Assembly: GCF_019668465.1 (NCBI RefSeq) | Contig: NZ_AP024828.1 | Location: 2,046,001-2,110,000 of the forward strand | Length of the DNA: 64,000 nt | Source: Mycobacterium senriense | Lineage (GTDB): Bacteria > Actinomycetota > Actinomycetes > Mycobacteriales > Mycobacteriaceae | Direction: 5' to 3' | Part shown: positions 43,454 through 52,534 of the stretch, piece by piece | Numbering within the stretch: position 1 is the first letter of the stretch | How the letters are laid out: each line of letters starts with the position of its first letter | Made by a program: the position numbers and the translations under genes | The notes under the pieces: generated by a model | Seen by the model: the letters and a program-made list of their open reading frames with translations, nothing else | Databases searched by the model: none | What the model was told of the DNA's origin: nothing

Positions 43454-44338
43454 TTGTCCGACAAACCCGGTGATGCCGTCAGCTTGGAACCGCATTTCGA
43501 GGACGTACAAGCGCACTACGACCTGTCCGACGAATTCTTCGCGCTCTTCCTGGACCCGACGCGGACCTACAGCTGCGCCTATTTCGAGCGCGACGATATG
43601 ACGCTGGAAGAGGCGCAGTACGCGAAGGTCGACCTCTCGCTGGGCAAGCTCGGGCTGCAGCCTGGCATGACATTGCTCGACATCGGGTGCGGGTGGGGCA
43701 CCACGATCGTCCGCGGCCTGGAGAACTACGACGTCAACGTCGTCGGCCTCACGCTCAGCCGCAATCAACAGGCACACGTGCAGCGCCGGCTGGACAGCCA
43801 TCCCTCGGCGCGGTCCAAGCGCGTGCTGCTTCAGGGCTGGGAGCAGTTCGACGAGAAGGTCGACCGGATCGTGTCGATCGGCGCCTTCGAGCACTTCGGG
43901 CGCGACCGGTACGACGAATTCTTCAAGAAGGCCTACGAGGCGCTACCGGCCGACGGCGTCATGATGCTGCACACCATCATCAAGCCCAGCGACGAGGAAT
44001 TCGCGGAGCGCGGGCTGCCCATCACCATGACCAAGCTGCGCTTCATGAAATTCATCATGGACGAGATCTTCCCGGGCGGAGACCTGCCGCAGGCCAAGGG
44101 CGTCGTGGAGCACGCCGAGCGGGCCGGCTTTGGTGTGAAGCTGATTCAGCCGCTGCGCCTGCACTATGCCCGCACCCTCGACACCTGGTCGGCGGCGCTC
44201 GAGGCGCGCCGGGACGAGGCCATCGCGATTCAGTCCGAAGAGGTCTACGACCGGTACATGAAGTACCTGACCGGATGCGCGGACCTGTTCCGCGAGGGCT
44301 ACACCGACGTCGCGCAGTTCACCCTGACCAAGGGATGA
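43454..44338 (+). CDS. Cyclopropane mycolic acid synthase family methyltransferase
   Basis: 294 aa. It has VQAHYDLSDEFFALFLDP, YSCAYFERDDMTLEEAQYAK, motif I LLDIGCGWGTTIVRG, GLTLSRNQ, RIVSIGAFEHF, HTIIKPSDEE, and KLRFMKFIMDEIFPGGDLP, all standard for CmaA/MmaA/PcaA enzymes that add cyclopropane or methyl-branch groups to mycolates. The member cannot be fixed further from sequence. TTG start after AGAGG; the first ATG would delete 50 residues of the SAM domain. Confidence 0.92.
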   Translation: MSDKPGDAVSLEPHFEDVQAHYDLSDEFFALFLDPTRTYSCAYFERDDMTLEEAQYAKVDLSLGKLGLQPGMTLLDIGCGWGTTIVRGLENYDVNVVGLTLSRNQQAHVQRRLDSHPSARSKRVLLQGWEQFDEKVDRIVSIGAFEHFGRDRYDEFFKKAYEALPADGVMMLHTIIKPSDEEFAERGLPITMTKLRFMKFIMDEIFPGGDLPQAKGVVEHAERAGFGVKLIQPLRLHYARTLDTWSAALEARRDEAIAIQSEEVYDRYMKYLTGCADLFREGYTDVAQFTLTKG

Positions 44339-44428
44339 CGCACTAACCGCCGGAGAGTCCGCTCGAAACGTACTGAGCGACAACGGCTTTGATCGGGCGT
44401 AGCGTCGTCGCACCGCGCGCGCCGTTCG

Positions 44429-45874
44429 TCACACCGGGAGCCCTTCCGATGCGTTGGACTCGCTCTGCACGCCGGTGCTCGCGGGCTTGCGGCGAAGGTC
44501 CTCGCTGACGTCGTCGAGCGCCAGTCCGGCCGGTTCGCGCACCAGGACGGTCGTGGCGATCCCTGCGGCGTAGCAGCAGAAGCCCAACAACGTCACCGCA
44601 CGTAACCCGGCGCCGCTGAGCAGGAGCGGCACAAACAGAGCACCTAGGAAGGCCCCGACTTTCGCGATGGCCGAAGAAAGCCCGTGAAAGGTACTGCGAA
44701 CGGCGGTGGGGTACGACTCGGCCGCGAGAAGCATCGTCGTGTAGTTGGGTCCGAAAGCGACGCCGAACAAAGACATGCCGAACACGATCGCGAACGGCAC
44801 TACCGAGGCGCTGATGACGGGGAAGACCGTTATCAACAGCATCGCCAACGCGCAGATACCGAATCCGAGTGCCTGCAGCACGCGTCGGGGCATGCGGTCG
44901 AGCACCAGCAGGCCGGCGATCGCTCCGCCGAGACCGAAACAAATGACCAGGACCGCGTTGAGGGCGATGTTGGACACCACGCTGCCGTGGGGCGCGATGT
45001 GCTTGATCAGCAAGGGTTGGCTGACGTAGCTGCCGTAGACGGCGACATTGAAGAAGAACCAGCTCCCGGCGGTGCCCAGCAGGATGGTGAGGACTTTCCG
45101 ATTGGACAGGCCGATCTTGGCGGCTGGAGTCGCGGCAACGGTGGGCGAAGTGAATGTCGCACGCGATTGGGCAAACGCCGCAAAGTCTTTCAGCGCCTGC
45201 CGTTCGTCACCACGTTCGGCGGTCCAGCGCGGCGACTCGGGCATGTGACGACGCTAATACAGCACCAGCAGAGACGGGATCACTCCCATCCCGAGTATCA
45301 GCCGCCAGGCGATGTGATCGGGAACGCCGACGGCCAGTACCAGGAGGCTGACCAGATAGGCGACGACCTGACCGAACACATAGAAGATGAAGGTCAGCCC
45401 GACCAGTTGACCGCGGTTTCGCCGGTTCGCGTATTCGGCCATGATGACGCCGCTGGCGGGATAGTCGCCTCCGATCCCGATTCCCAGTATCAGCCGCGCG
45501 ACGACCAGGACAGTGAAGTTGGGAGCGAACGCGGAGAGCAATGCCCCGACAATCATCAAGACCGCTTCAAAACCGTAGACACGCCGCCGGCCGAGCATGT
45601 CGCCGAGACGCCCGAAGGCGATGGCGCCCAACGCAACTGCCAACAGTGTCGAGCTCGTCAGCATCGAAATCTGCCCGCCGGTGAGATAGAACTGCGGAGT
45701 GGTCAGCAGGGTTACCGTACCGATGACGTTGAGATCGTAGGAGTCCGTGAAGAATCCGGCGCCGGCGGTCGCCGCCGCCTTGAAGTGGAAGATGTCGAGC
45801 TTTGCGTCGTCGATCGACCTGACGACACCGACCTGTGCCGGCCCAACATCGTGCCGGCTCCCCGAACTTGTCAT
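44429..45874 (-). pseudogene. MFS transporter (PHS-like) interrupted by one in-frame amber codon
   Basis: From ATG 45874 the frame encodes an MFS N-half (GFFTDSYDLNVIGTVTLL, GRLGDMLGRRRVYGFEAVLM, GIGIGGDYPASGVIMAEYA) to LVLY, then TAG at 45256-45254, then in the same frame RRHMPESPRWTAERGDERQA and a normal C-half to 44429. The join LVLY*RRHMPESPRW is exactly where PHS-type symporters have L-x-R-x-x-MPESPRW. So a single nonsense change, from CAG, TTG or a similar codon, splits a 481-aa protein. Reinitiation at ATG 45244 would give only the C-half. The gene is divergent from the GntR-phosphonatase unit and was likely its transporter. Confidence 0.85.
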
Positions 45875-46001
45875 GATAAGTACGGTCCAACACGCACCAG
45901 AGGCAAGTCAACGGCGTACCGTTCTTTTCGGCTATGTTCAATATCCGTTAACCACAAGTGGGTTCGGTGCTCATCGGGCCGGATCTATTAGCGTCAGCAT
46001 G

Positions 46002-46014
46002 TATAGTCAAGTGC
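46002..46014 (+). promoter_or_regulatory. -10 TATAGT for the leaderless gntR operon
   Basis: TATAGT at 46002-46007, 7 nt, then ATG 46015. No Shine-Dalgarno precedes it. It lies within the 140-nt divergent region shared with the MFS gene, where the GntR protein probably binds. Confidence 0.6.
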
Positions 46015-46779
46015 ATGGCAGTGGCGCTGCACGAAATGATCGCCGACAGCCTGCGGGAGCAGATCCGGGCCGGAGAGCTGCCCGTGGGTGCTGAGCTTCC
46101 GTCGGAATCTCAGCTCTGCGACCGGTGGAAGGCGTCACGCGGACCCGTGCGCCAGGCGCTGGCGGCGCTGCGCGCCGAAGGAGTCATCGCCGGCGGTCGC
46201 GGGAAACGGCCGGTCGTCCGCACGACTTCGATCGGCCAGCCGTTCGACACGCTGCTGTCTTACTCCGCCTGGGCCCAATCGATCGGGCGCAAGCCCGGAC
46301 AGCGCACGCTCGAATTGGCCTTGCGCCGAGCGGATCAACACGCGGCCTCGGTGCTCCAGATCGACGAGGGGGCGCCGGTCGTGCAAATGTTGCGGTTGCG
46401 CTACCTCGACGGCGAGCCCGCGATGCTGGAACGCGCGACGTTCGTCGCGGACGTGGGTCGCCGGTTGTTCGACTTCGATTGCGACTCAGGGTCGTTGTGG
46501 GCTTACCTGTTGTCGCAAGGGGTGCGGTTCTCGACCGCTTCTCACGTCATCGACGCGATCGCGGCCGACCCCGTCGACTCTGCGCATCTCTCTGTGGCGC
46601 AAGGTGATCCGCTGCTAAGGCAGCAGCGGATCACCCGAGGAGTCAGGGGCGAGATCATCGAATACCACGACGACCGGTATCTGCCTTCCATGGTCAGCTT
46701 CACACTGGAGAACACCCTGGACGCGCGCTGCGCCCTCGCCCGAAATGCCAAGCCCGGGGCGGAGGCGGACGCCCGATGA
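46015..46779 (+). CDS. GntR-family regulator (HutC/PhnF-like)
   Basis: 254 aa. The winged HTH is LHEMIADSLREQIRAGELPVG, then LPSESQLCDRWKASRGPVRQAL. The C-terminal UTRA ligand domain (MLRLRYLDGEPAMLERATFV, VRFSTASHVIDAIAAD, LLRQQRITRGVRGEIIEYHDDRY, landmarks) is that of the HutC/PhnF subfamily, whose members often control phosphonate or amine catabolism. It overlaps the phosphonatase gene by 4 nt and presumably regulates the divergent transporter too. Confidence 0.88.
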   Translation: MAVALHEMIADSLREQIRAGELPVGAELPSESQLCDRWKASRGPVRQALAALRAEGVIAGGRGKRPVVRTTSIGQPFDTLLSYSAWAQSIGRKPGQRTLELALRRADQHAASVLQIDEGAPVVQMLRLRYLDGEPAMLERATFVADVGRRLFDFDCDSGSLWAYLLSQGVRFSTASHVIDAIAADPVDSAHLSVAQGDPLLRQQRITRGVRGEIIEYHDDRYLPSMVSFTLENTLDARCALARNAKPGAEADAR

Positions 46780-47483
46780 GCGCCCGGCTCGAGCTGGCCG
46801 TACTGGACATGGCCGGCACCACCATTGACGAGGGACAGCAGGTCTACCGGGTTCTGGCTGAAACGGCGGTCGCCTATGGCGCAACACCGTCACCGGCCGA
46901 CATCGCTCGCTGGCACGGGGCGGCCAAACACGAGGCGCTGCGTGCGCTGCTCACCGGACCCGGTGGTGAGCCCCCGAGTGCGGACCTGCTGGACACGGTG
47001 GTCGCCGATTTCCGTTCCCGGCTGACGGCCGCCTACGCGATCTCGCCGCCATGCCCGCTGCCCGGTGTTACCGACGCGATGGCCGTGCTGCGCTCCGCCG
47101 GCATCCGGGTCGCGCTCACCACCGGGTTCGATCGCGACATCGTCGACTCACTGATTTCCGCTTTGGGCTGGGACGGCGATTCGGTGGCGGACGACGTCGT
47201 TTGCGGCAGCGACGTGGCGGCCGGGCGCCCGGCGCCCTTCATGATCTTCCGGGCGATGGAGAACCTCGGTGTCGTCGGCGTGGACCGCGTGCTCATCGCC
47301 GGAGACACCCCGCGTGACCTGCAAGCCGGAACCAACTCCGGCGCGGCGTTCGTCGTCGGTGTCCTGTCCGGGGCCGGGGACGCGGTCGAACTCGGCAGGC
47401 ATCGGCACACCCATCTGGTCGCGTCGGTGGCCGACCTGCCCACGCTGCTCGAGCTGCGCAACGCGGCGGCCAGCCCCGCGTGA
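46776..47483 (+). CDS. Phosphonatase-like HAD hydrolase (PhnX-related)
   Basis: 235 aa. The N-terminal HAD motif is LDMAGTTIDEG, the DxAGT form specific to phosphonoacetaldehyde hydrolase and its sister family, with nucleophile D11. The cap domain has WHGAAKHEALRALL with K51, aligning with the Schiff-base lysine of PhnX (Lys53 in Bacillus cereus). VAAGRPAPFMIF has Arg in place of the usual HAD motif 3 Lys, and IAGDTPRDLQAG gives the last Asp. All features that allow C-P bond cleavage of a 2-oxoethylphosphonate are present. It is joined to its neighbours by 4-nt overlaps. Confidence 0.85.
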   Translation: MSARLELAVLDMAGTTIDEGQQVYRVLAETAVAYGATPSPADIARWHGAAKHEALRALLTGPGGEPPSADLLDTVVADFRSRLTAAYAISPPCPLPGVTDAMAVLRSAGIRVALTTGFDRDIVDSLISALGWDGDSVADDVVCGSDVAAGRPAPFMIFRAMENLGVVGVDRVLIAGDTPRDLQAGTNSGAAFVVGVLSGAGDAVELGRHRHTHLVASVADLPTLLELRNAAASPA

Positions 47484-48562
47484 TGCAGCCGACGCCATCG
47501 CCCCAAAAGGCCGCCGTCAGGATCGACCACACCTTGGCGGCCGTGTGGCGGGGCGGCGCCGACATCGCGGTGGAATCGGTGACCGTGCCCCCGCTGGGGC
47601 CCGGTGATGCGTTGGTGCGAGTCAGGCTTGCCACGGTGTGCGGTAGCGACAGACTTACGGTGAGCGGACGGCGCCAACAGCCGTGCCCGTCGATCCTCGG
47701 CCACGAGACCGTCGGTGAGATCGTGGCGCTGGGCACCGGTGAGCCACGGGCCGTGGATGGACGGTCGTTGCGCGTGGGTCAACGCGTCATCTGGAGCGTG
47801 ACGTGGCCGTGCGGCACCTGCGACCGGTGCCTGGCCGGCGTCACGGCGAAGTGCCGGGTGGTGCACAAGGCCGGCCATGAGGCGCTGAACTCCGAATGGG
47901 CGCTGTCCGGTGGGTACGCCCAGCACGTGCTGCTCCCGCGCGGCTTGCCCGTTGCCGTGGTCGACGACGACCTCATGGATTCGGTCGCCGCACCTGCGTC
48001 GTGTGCTACGGCGACGGTCATGGCCGTTCTCGAACGCGCGGGAAGCCTGGCCGGCCGACGAGTCATTGTGCTCGGCGCCGGCATGCTCGGGCTGACCGCG
48101 ATCGCCGCCGCCGTGTCTGCAGGCGCTTCCGTGGTGACCGCGGTCGATCCGGCCGCGGCCAGAAGGCAGTTGGCACGGCGATTCGGCGCTACCTCGGTGC
48201 GGGATTCGGTCGGCGGCGCCGACGCGAGCGACATCTTGCTGGAATTCTCCGGCGTACCGGATGTCCTGCAAGACGGGCTGGCAGGCCTCGACGTCCAGGG
48301 GATAGCCGTCCTCGCCGGCTCCGTCGCACCGAATGCGGCCGTGGCGGTCGACGCCGAGTCGGTGGTACGCCGTCAACTGTCCATCCTCGGCGTACACAAT
48401 TACGAACCGCGACACCTGGCAGCGGCACTGACCTTTTTGCACCGAACGTGCGAGCGCTTCCCGTGGCACGAGTTGGTCGCCGACCCCGGATCACTCGACG
48501 ACCTCGGCGCCCTGCTGGTCGCGTCCGCGGGACCTGTGCCGCGATACTCGATCGCCCCTTGA
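47480..48562 (+). CDS. Zinc-dependent alcohol dehydrogenase, phosphonate-associated type
   Basis: 360 aa. It has CGSD (catalytic Zn Cys), GHETVGEIVALG (His-Glu), the structural zinc lobe CGTCDRCLAGVTAKC, then HALNSEWALSGGYAQHV-like region and Rossmann GAGMLGLTAIAAAVSAGAS. This is the MDR architecture of the dehydrogenases found next to phosphonatase-like genes (TIGR03366-type). It probably interconverts a phosphonate alcohol and aldehyde. GTG 47480 overlaps the upstream stop; ATG 47483 is equally possible. Confidence 0.82.
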   Translation: MMQPTPSPQKAAVRIDHTLAAVWRGGADIAVESVTVPPLGPGDALVRVRLATVCGSDRLTVSGRRQQPCPSILGHETVGEIVALGTGEPRAVDGRSLRVGQRVIWSVTWPCGTCDRCLAGVTAKCRVVHKAGHEALNSEWALSGGYAQHVLLPRGLPVAVVDDDLMDSVAAPASCATATVMAVLERAGSLAGRRVIVLGAGMLGLTAIAAAVSAGASVVTAVDPAAARRQLARRFGATSVRDSVGGADASDILLEFSGVPDVLQDGLAGLDVQGIAVLAGSVAPNAAVAVDAESVVRRQLSILGVHNYEPRHLAAALTFLHRTCERFPWHELVADPGSLDDLGALLVASAGPVPRYSIAP

Positions 48563-48681
48563 CAAAGGAGATCACGCCAGGTCTGGGTTTACCGCCCCAG
48601 ATCCCCGGGTAATTCCACCGCAACAACCTGATTCGGTGGGTGCCGGTTTCCTTCGGCGCAACGCCGCTGGAAGGACCGACA

Positions 48682-49197
48682 GTGAGCGCCAAACACCGCA
48701 TGCCCGAGTCACCGGAGCAAATGCCGACATCGACCGATCACGGTCAGCGGCGCGTCCTGTCCGGCGCTGCGAAGGTGTGCGACATCATCTCCGCTTCGCT
48801 GTTGTGTGCCGCCTGCCTGACAGCGTTGGTGCTCAACGTCGGCCAGCACGAGAAGCGCAGTGTCGCCGCCAGTCTCGAGCCGCCGGCCATCTCGCAGCCG
48901 GTCAGTCAGGAAGGCACAGTGGTGGCCGTGTCGGCGGACTCGGTGACCATGCGCGGCGCGGACGGCCACATCCAGACCTACCACTTCACCCCGAACACCA
49001 CCGTCGTCACGCATGGCGCCCGCCAACCCATCACCGCCGCGCCGCATTTCACGATCAACGACAAGGTCATCGTGGTCGGGACTATCGAGGGCGGTACGGC
49101 ACTGGCCACCGCGGTGGCCTACCGCGGTGCGGGGCACGGCGAGGCTCCGCCGATGGATAACCTTGACGGCCAAGCGGTTTCGGCCGGCGCCGCCTGA
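48682..49197 (+). CDS. Single-helix membrane protein with DUF5666-like barrel
   Basis: 171 aa from GTG 48682 (AAGGA 7 nt before). A cytoplasmic N-terminus with SAKHRMPESPEQM is followed by one transmembrane helix (SASLLCAACLTALVLNVGQ). The extracytoplasmic part has EGTVVAVSADSVTMRGADGH, FTPNTTVVTHG and NDKVIVVGTIEGGTALATAV, a small OB-like barrel as in DUF5666. Function unknown, perhaps surface binding. Confidence 0.6.
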   Translation: MSAKHRMPESPEQMPTSTDHGQRRVLSGAAKVCDIISASLLCAACLTALVLNVGQHEKRSVAASLEPPAISQPVSQEGTVVAVSADSVTMRGADGHIQTYHFTPNTTVVTHGARQPITAAPHFTINDKVIVVGTIEGGTALATAVAYRGAGHGEAPPMDNLDGQAVSAGAA

Positions 49198-49309
49198 GGG
49201 TCCACTGCGGCACCTGCGTTTCATCAACCGCCTGCGTCAACCGGGCGCCGCCGGCCGCCGGCATGCGCGCTCGGCCTAGTCTGGTAGCGATCCGGACACA
49301 GGAGGCGCC

Positions 49310-49663
49310 ATGGGCGGGCACGAAGCAAAGATGATCATCTTGTCGACCGACGACCTGGATGAGTCGATCCGGTTTTACAGCGAGACCTTGGGCATGCCAC
49401 TGAAATTTCGCGATGGTGCGCACTTCGCGGCCCTCGACGCGGGCCCGGTCACGCTGGCGCTGGCGACCGCGGTCGACCACCCCATCCCCGGGCAGGTCGT
49501 GGTCGGCATCAAGACCACGGACGTCGATGCGGCTGCGAAGGCCGTCGAGGCCAGCGGCGGCGGCATCGTGAAGGGCCCCTATGACGATGCCCATGAACGA
49601 CGCGCCGTGGTCTACGACAACAAGGGCAACGGCTTGGTGTTCTACAAGCCATTGGCCCGATAG
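49310..49663 (+). CDS. VOC/glyoxalase-family protein
   Basis: 117 aa. It has IILSTDDLDESIRFYSETLG, the first beta-alpha-beta half, and YDDAHERRAVVYDNKGNGLVFYKP, the last. Metal-binding positions are partly replaced (Ile, Asp), so it may be a non-catalytic binding member. AGGAGG lies 6 nt before the ATG. No partner gene. Confidence 0.82.
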   Translation: MGGHEAKMIILSTDDLDESIRFYSETLGMPLKFRDGAHFAALDAGPVTLALATAVDHPIPGQVVVGIKTTDVDAAAKAVEASGGGIVKGPYDDAHERRAVVYDNKGNGLVFYKPLAR

Positions 49664-49695
49664 GAGCGCCGTACTCCGGAAGTGCCGGTGCGCGT

Positions 49696-49962
49696 TTACT
49701 TTCCGGTGCGCTCGCGATGTTTACAGCCCGGCCAGCAGCAAGGCCGGCGCTTGCCCTCTTCCAGCTCCTCCTGGGTCCGGCGGATGCGGCGTTCCCGGGT
49801 CGCCGGCTGCTTGGCATCCTCGACCCAACAGATGAACTCGTTTCGGGCCAGCGGCGTGATGTCACGCCAGGCGGCGAGCGCGGTCGGGTTGCCGATCAGC
49901 GACTCGAGCAGGTCCGCAGGCAATTTGTGCACGACGCCGCCGGGCACGCGCCGGCCGCTCAT
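49696..49962 (-). CDS. YdeI/OmdA-family small protein
   Basis: 88 aa. DITPLARNEFICWVEDAKQP, then TRERRIRRTQEELEEGKRRPCC, with a Cys/His tail (CCWPGCKHRE), matches the OmdA domain (YdeI-like). In bacteria such proteins are of unknown function. It overlaps the SCO6745-family gene by 4 nt and is co-transcribed with it. The Cys-rich tail suggests metal binding. Confidence 0.78.
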   Translation of the reverse strand: MSGRRVPGGVVHKLPADLLESLIGNPTALAAWRDITPLARNEFICWVEDAKQPATRERRIRRTQEELEEGKRRPCCWPGCKHRERTGK

Positions 49963-50852
49963 CGGCTGACCAAATGCGCGCTGTCGTCGTGTAGTTCGTC
50001 GCGGCGCAATGTCATCGGGGTGAGAGCGGGGACGTCACCGCCCGCGACCACGGCGCGGGTGATCGGGGTGAGCGCCTGAAACAGCGTCTCCACCTCGTCG
50101 TCGCTCAGCGCGTCGAGCGCGGACAGGGCCAATGCGTCGGTGGTCAATTCGATGTGGTCCTTCAATTCCCGTCCGGCCGGGGTCAGTGTTCCGTCGTCGT
50201 CGAGCAACCCACGCTCGGCAAGCCGTTGCTCGTGGTGACGCCACGTGGTCTCGTCGTAGTCGCGGGTGCGGGCGATGTAATCGCGAGAGACGTTGCCCGC
50301 CGCCGCGTGTAAGACGTTGGACTCGCGGCCGGGGATGCCGGCCGCGGCCAGCACCGCCACGTGCCCGTCACCGCGCTGCTCGCGCAGCAGCGTCGTGGCG
50401 TGCCACAGCGCGGACAGCGGGTCATCCGGCCAGGGCAGCGCCAGGTTCGCGGCGAACAGCGGACGCGCGTCGAGCGGAGCATGGCACGCCGCCCGGCCCG
50501 CCAATTCGGCTGCAACGCGGATGTTTTCATCCGAGCCCAGGCCATAGCGACGCAGCGCGGCCACCGCGGACTCCTGTCGGGCCTGCAACGCGGCCTCCGG
50601 ACCCGCGATCTCCCATGCCGCCGGCAATGCCTTGGCGACCCGTTCGGGTGCGAAGTTGTAGAAGATCGCGCTGACCACCTCGCGGGGCGCCGCACCCAAC
50701 GGTGCCGAGCGGGCGGCGAAATAGCCCATCCAGAAACCCCGGTAGCCCAGCGCGTCCAACGCCGCTCGCGCCTCCGGCGCGAAATAGGTCACCGCGTGCA
50801 CCGGCTCATAGCGATCGAAGAAGCGTCGAGCCAACGCGGGTTGTCGTCGCAT
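49959..50852 (-). CDS. SCO6745-family helical protein
   Basis: 297 aa from ATG 50852. FFDRYEPVHAVTYFAPEARAAL, LGYRGFWMGYFAARSAPLG, then PREVVSAIFYNFAPERVAKALP and TWRHHEQRLAERGLLDDDG, with ALDALSDDEVETLF at the end. This matches the actinobacterial SCO6745/SalK-like family, all-helical with a winged-helix-like end. Function unknown. An OmdA gene is fused by a 4-nt overlap. Confidence 0.78.
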   Translation of the reverse strand: MRRQPALARRFFDRYEPVHAVTYFAPEARAALDALGYRGFWMGYFAARSAPLGAAPREVVSAIFYNFAPERVAKALPAAWEIAGPEAALQARQESAVAALRRYGLGSDENIRVAAELAGRAACHAPLDARPLFAANLALPWPDDPLSALWHATTLLREQRGDGHVAVLAAAGIPGRESNVLHAAAGNVSRDYIARTRDYDETTWRHHEQRLAERGLLDDDGTLTPAGRELKDHIELTTDALALSALDALSDDEVETLFQALTPITRAVVAGGDVPALTPMTLRRDELHDDSAHLVSR

Positions 50853-50919
50853 GCTCGCAGTTAACCACTGGCGCCGGCCACCACCAAGCACGGACCCGCG
50901 GCCCAGCAGGCACCTCGCC

Positions 50920-50931
50920 TAGGCTCGAGAA
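50920..50931 (+). promoter_or_regulatory. -10 TAGGCT for a leaderless NUDIX transcript
   Basis: TAGGCT at 50920-50925, 6 nt, then GTG 50932. No Shine-Dalgarno. The same TAGGCT hexamer stands 7 nt before the ABC ATPase start (61854-61859). Confidence 0.55.
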
Positions 50932-51651
50932 GTGACCATCCCTTATGACCAGCCATTGCGCGAGCGGATTCGGAACAACCTGGCCGGCCACCACCGCCGC
51001 GCGGTAACCGATCCGACGAAGCGGCACGCAGCCGTAGCGGTGGTACTGGTCGATTCGGAGGTGGGGGAGGACCGGGTCGATCCGGTGTCGGTGGACGAGT
51101 GGAACGCCGGGCGTCCGATGCCCGCTGCCCATCTGGACGGTCGCATGGTCGACGTGTCCGGCGGCGCCGCTTTCTTGCTGTGCCGCAGGGCATCTCGGCT
51201 CAACACACATGCGGCGCAGTGGGCACTGCCCGGCGGCCGCCTCGATCCGGGCGAGACGGCGGTCGACGCGGCGCTGCGGGAATTGCGCGAGGAGGTCGGT
51301 ATCGAGCTGTCCGATTCGACCGTGCTGGGGTTGCTCGACGACTATCCCACCCGGTCCGGGTATGTGATCACCCCGGTGGTGGTCTGGGGAGGGGGACGGC
51401 TCGAGCTTCGACCGGCGCCCGACGAGGTCGTGGCCGTGTACCGGGTGGGGCTGCACCAACTCCAGCGCGACGACTCGCCGCGATTCGTCACCATTCCGGA
51501 AAGCCCGCGACCGGTCGTGCAGATCCCGCTGGGCAATGACCTCATCCACGCCCCGACCGGCGCGGTGCTGCTGCAATTGCGTTGGCTGGGTCTGGAAGGG
51601 CGAGCCGACCCGGTGGGTGAGTTGGAACAACCGGTCTTCGCCTGGAAGTAG
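50932..51651 (+). CDS. NUDIX hydrolase
   Basis: 239 aa. The Nudix box GX5EX7REUXEEXGU is intact from GGRLDPGETAVD to LREEVGIEL (about residues 102-124). The long N-terminal part (VTDPTKRHAAVAVVLVDSEVGE, SGGAAFLLCRRASRL) is the CoA-pyrophosphatase/MutT-like pre-domain. It probably hydrolyses a nucleoside diphosphate derivative such as a CoA or NAD(P) compound. GTG start, leaderless. Confidence 0.88.
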   Translation: MTIPYDQPLRERIRNNLAGHHRRAVTDPTKRHAAVAVVLVDSEVGEDRVDPVSVDEWNAGRPMPAAHLDGRMVDVSGGAAFLLCRRASRLNTHAAQWALPGGRLDPGETAVDAALRELREEVGIELSDSTVLGLLDDYPTRSGYVITPVVVWGGGRLELRPAPDEVVAVYRVGLHQLQRDDSPRFVTIPESPRPVVQIPLGNDLIHAPTGAVLLQLRWLGLEGRADPVGELEQPVFAWK

Positions 51652-51685
51652 CCATCGCCCACCGCCTCTCGCAGGGCAGCCGAGG

Positions 51686-52441
51686 TCAGCGTTGGTCCGG
51701 CGTCCCGAACAGCGACGCCGCCAATTCGATCAGCGATGTGCCCGAGGCGTCCCAGGCGCCCGCGGGCGTCGGGTCGGCCGGCAGGCCCGGCCCGTATTCC
51801 GCCGGGCGCGCGACGAAACCGGTGGCCAAGCCGCTGGCCTGGGCCGCCTCCAGGTCGGAGGGGTGTGCCGCCACCAGCATCACCTCACCGGGTTCCAGGC
51901 CCAGCAACTGCGCGGGCGCCCGGTACGCACGCGGGTCGGGCTTGAAGGCCTTGCTGACATCCGAACCGAGCACCACATCCCACGGCAGGCCCGCGTACTT
52001 CGCCATATCGACCAGCAGCCCGGTGTTGCCGTTGGACAGCGGCCCGACGATCACGTGCCGCTTCATGGCCTGGATGCCTTCGACGCTGTCCGGCCACGGC
52101 GGCAGCCAGCGCCATGACCGGGCCAGGTCGTCCACCTCTCCGCCGGGCAGCGCCTCGGCGCCGACGCCGAACTTCTCGAACGATGCGAGCAGGTTCTCTC
52201 GATGCAAGACGTCCAGCGACACAAATTCCCGGCGGCCCGAGCGGACTTCGGCCATCGACGGGAGGTAGTGACCGCGCCACTCCAGCGCAAATGCGGCGGC
52301 ATCGAGGCTGAGCTGGTGGCGGTGCGCGAAATGCCCTACCGAGGCCGCGATCCCGGAACGCCAGTCGACGACCGTACCGAAGGTGTCGAACAAAACGGCA
52401 CGCACTGCGCGGCCGGTCGAGGGCGAGCGGTAATCGGTCAT
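51686..52441 (-). CDS. Haloacid dehalogenase type II (L-2-haloacid dehalogenase-like)
   Basis: 251 aa. LFDTFGTVVDWRSGIAA (nucleophile Asp in FDTFGT), GPLSNGNTGLLVDMAKYAG and SDVSKAFKPDPRAYRA (Lys), then MLVAAHPSDLEAAQASGL. This is the type II haloacid dehalogenase layout (DTFGT, S/N, K, D). May dehalogenate 2-haloacids or be a general HAD phosphatase. Nearby genes give no context. Confidence 0.85.
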   Translation of the reverse strand: MTDYRSPSTGRAVRAVLFDTFGTVVDWRSGIAASVGHFAHRHQLSLDAAAFALEWRGHYLPSMAEVRSGRREFVSLDVLHRENLLASFEKFGVGAEALPGGEVDDLARSWRWLPPWPDSVEGIQAMKRHVIVGPLSNGNTGLLVDMAKYAGLPWDVVLGSDVSKAFKPDPRAYRAPAQLLGLEPGEVMLVAAHPSDLEAAQASGLATGFVARPAEYGPGLPADPTPAGAWDASGTSLIELAASLFGTPDQR

Positions 52442-52534
52442 CGCCTCAGGCTAACGCCGCGCGCGGCGGCGCGGTCGGGCGGCGACACGTAATCTCGCCG
52501 TTGAGGATTGCAACTTCACCGAGAGGGCGTGGCA

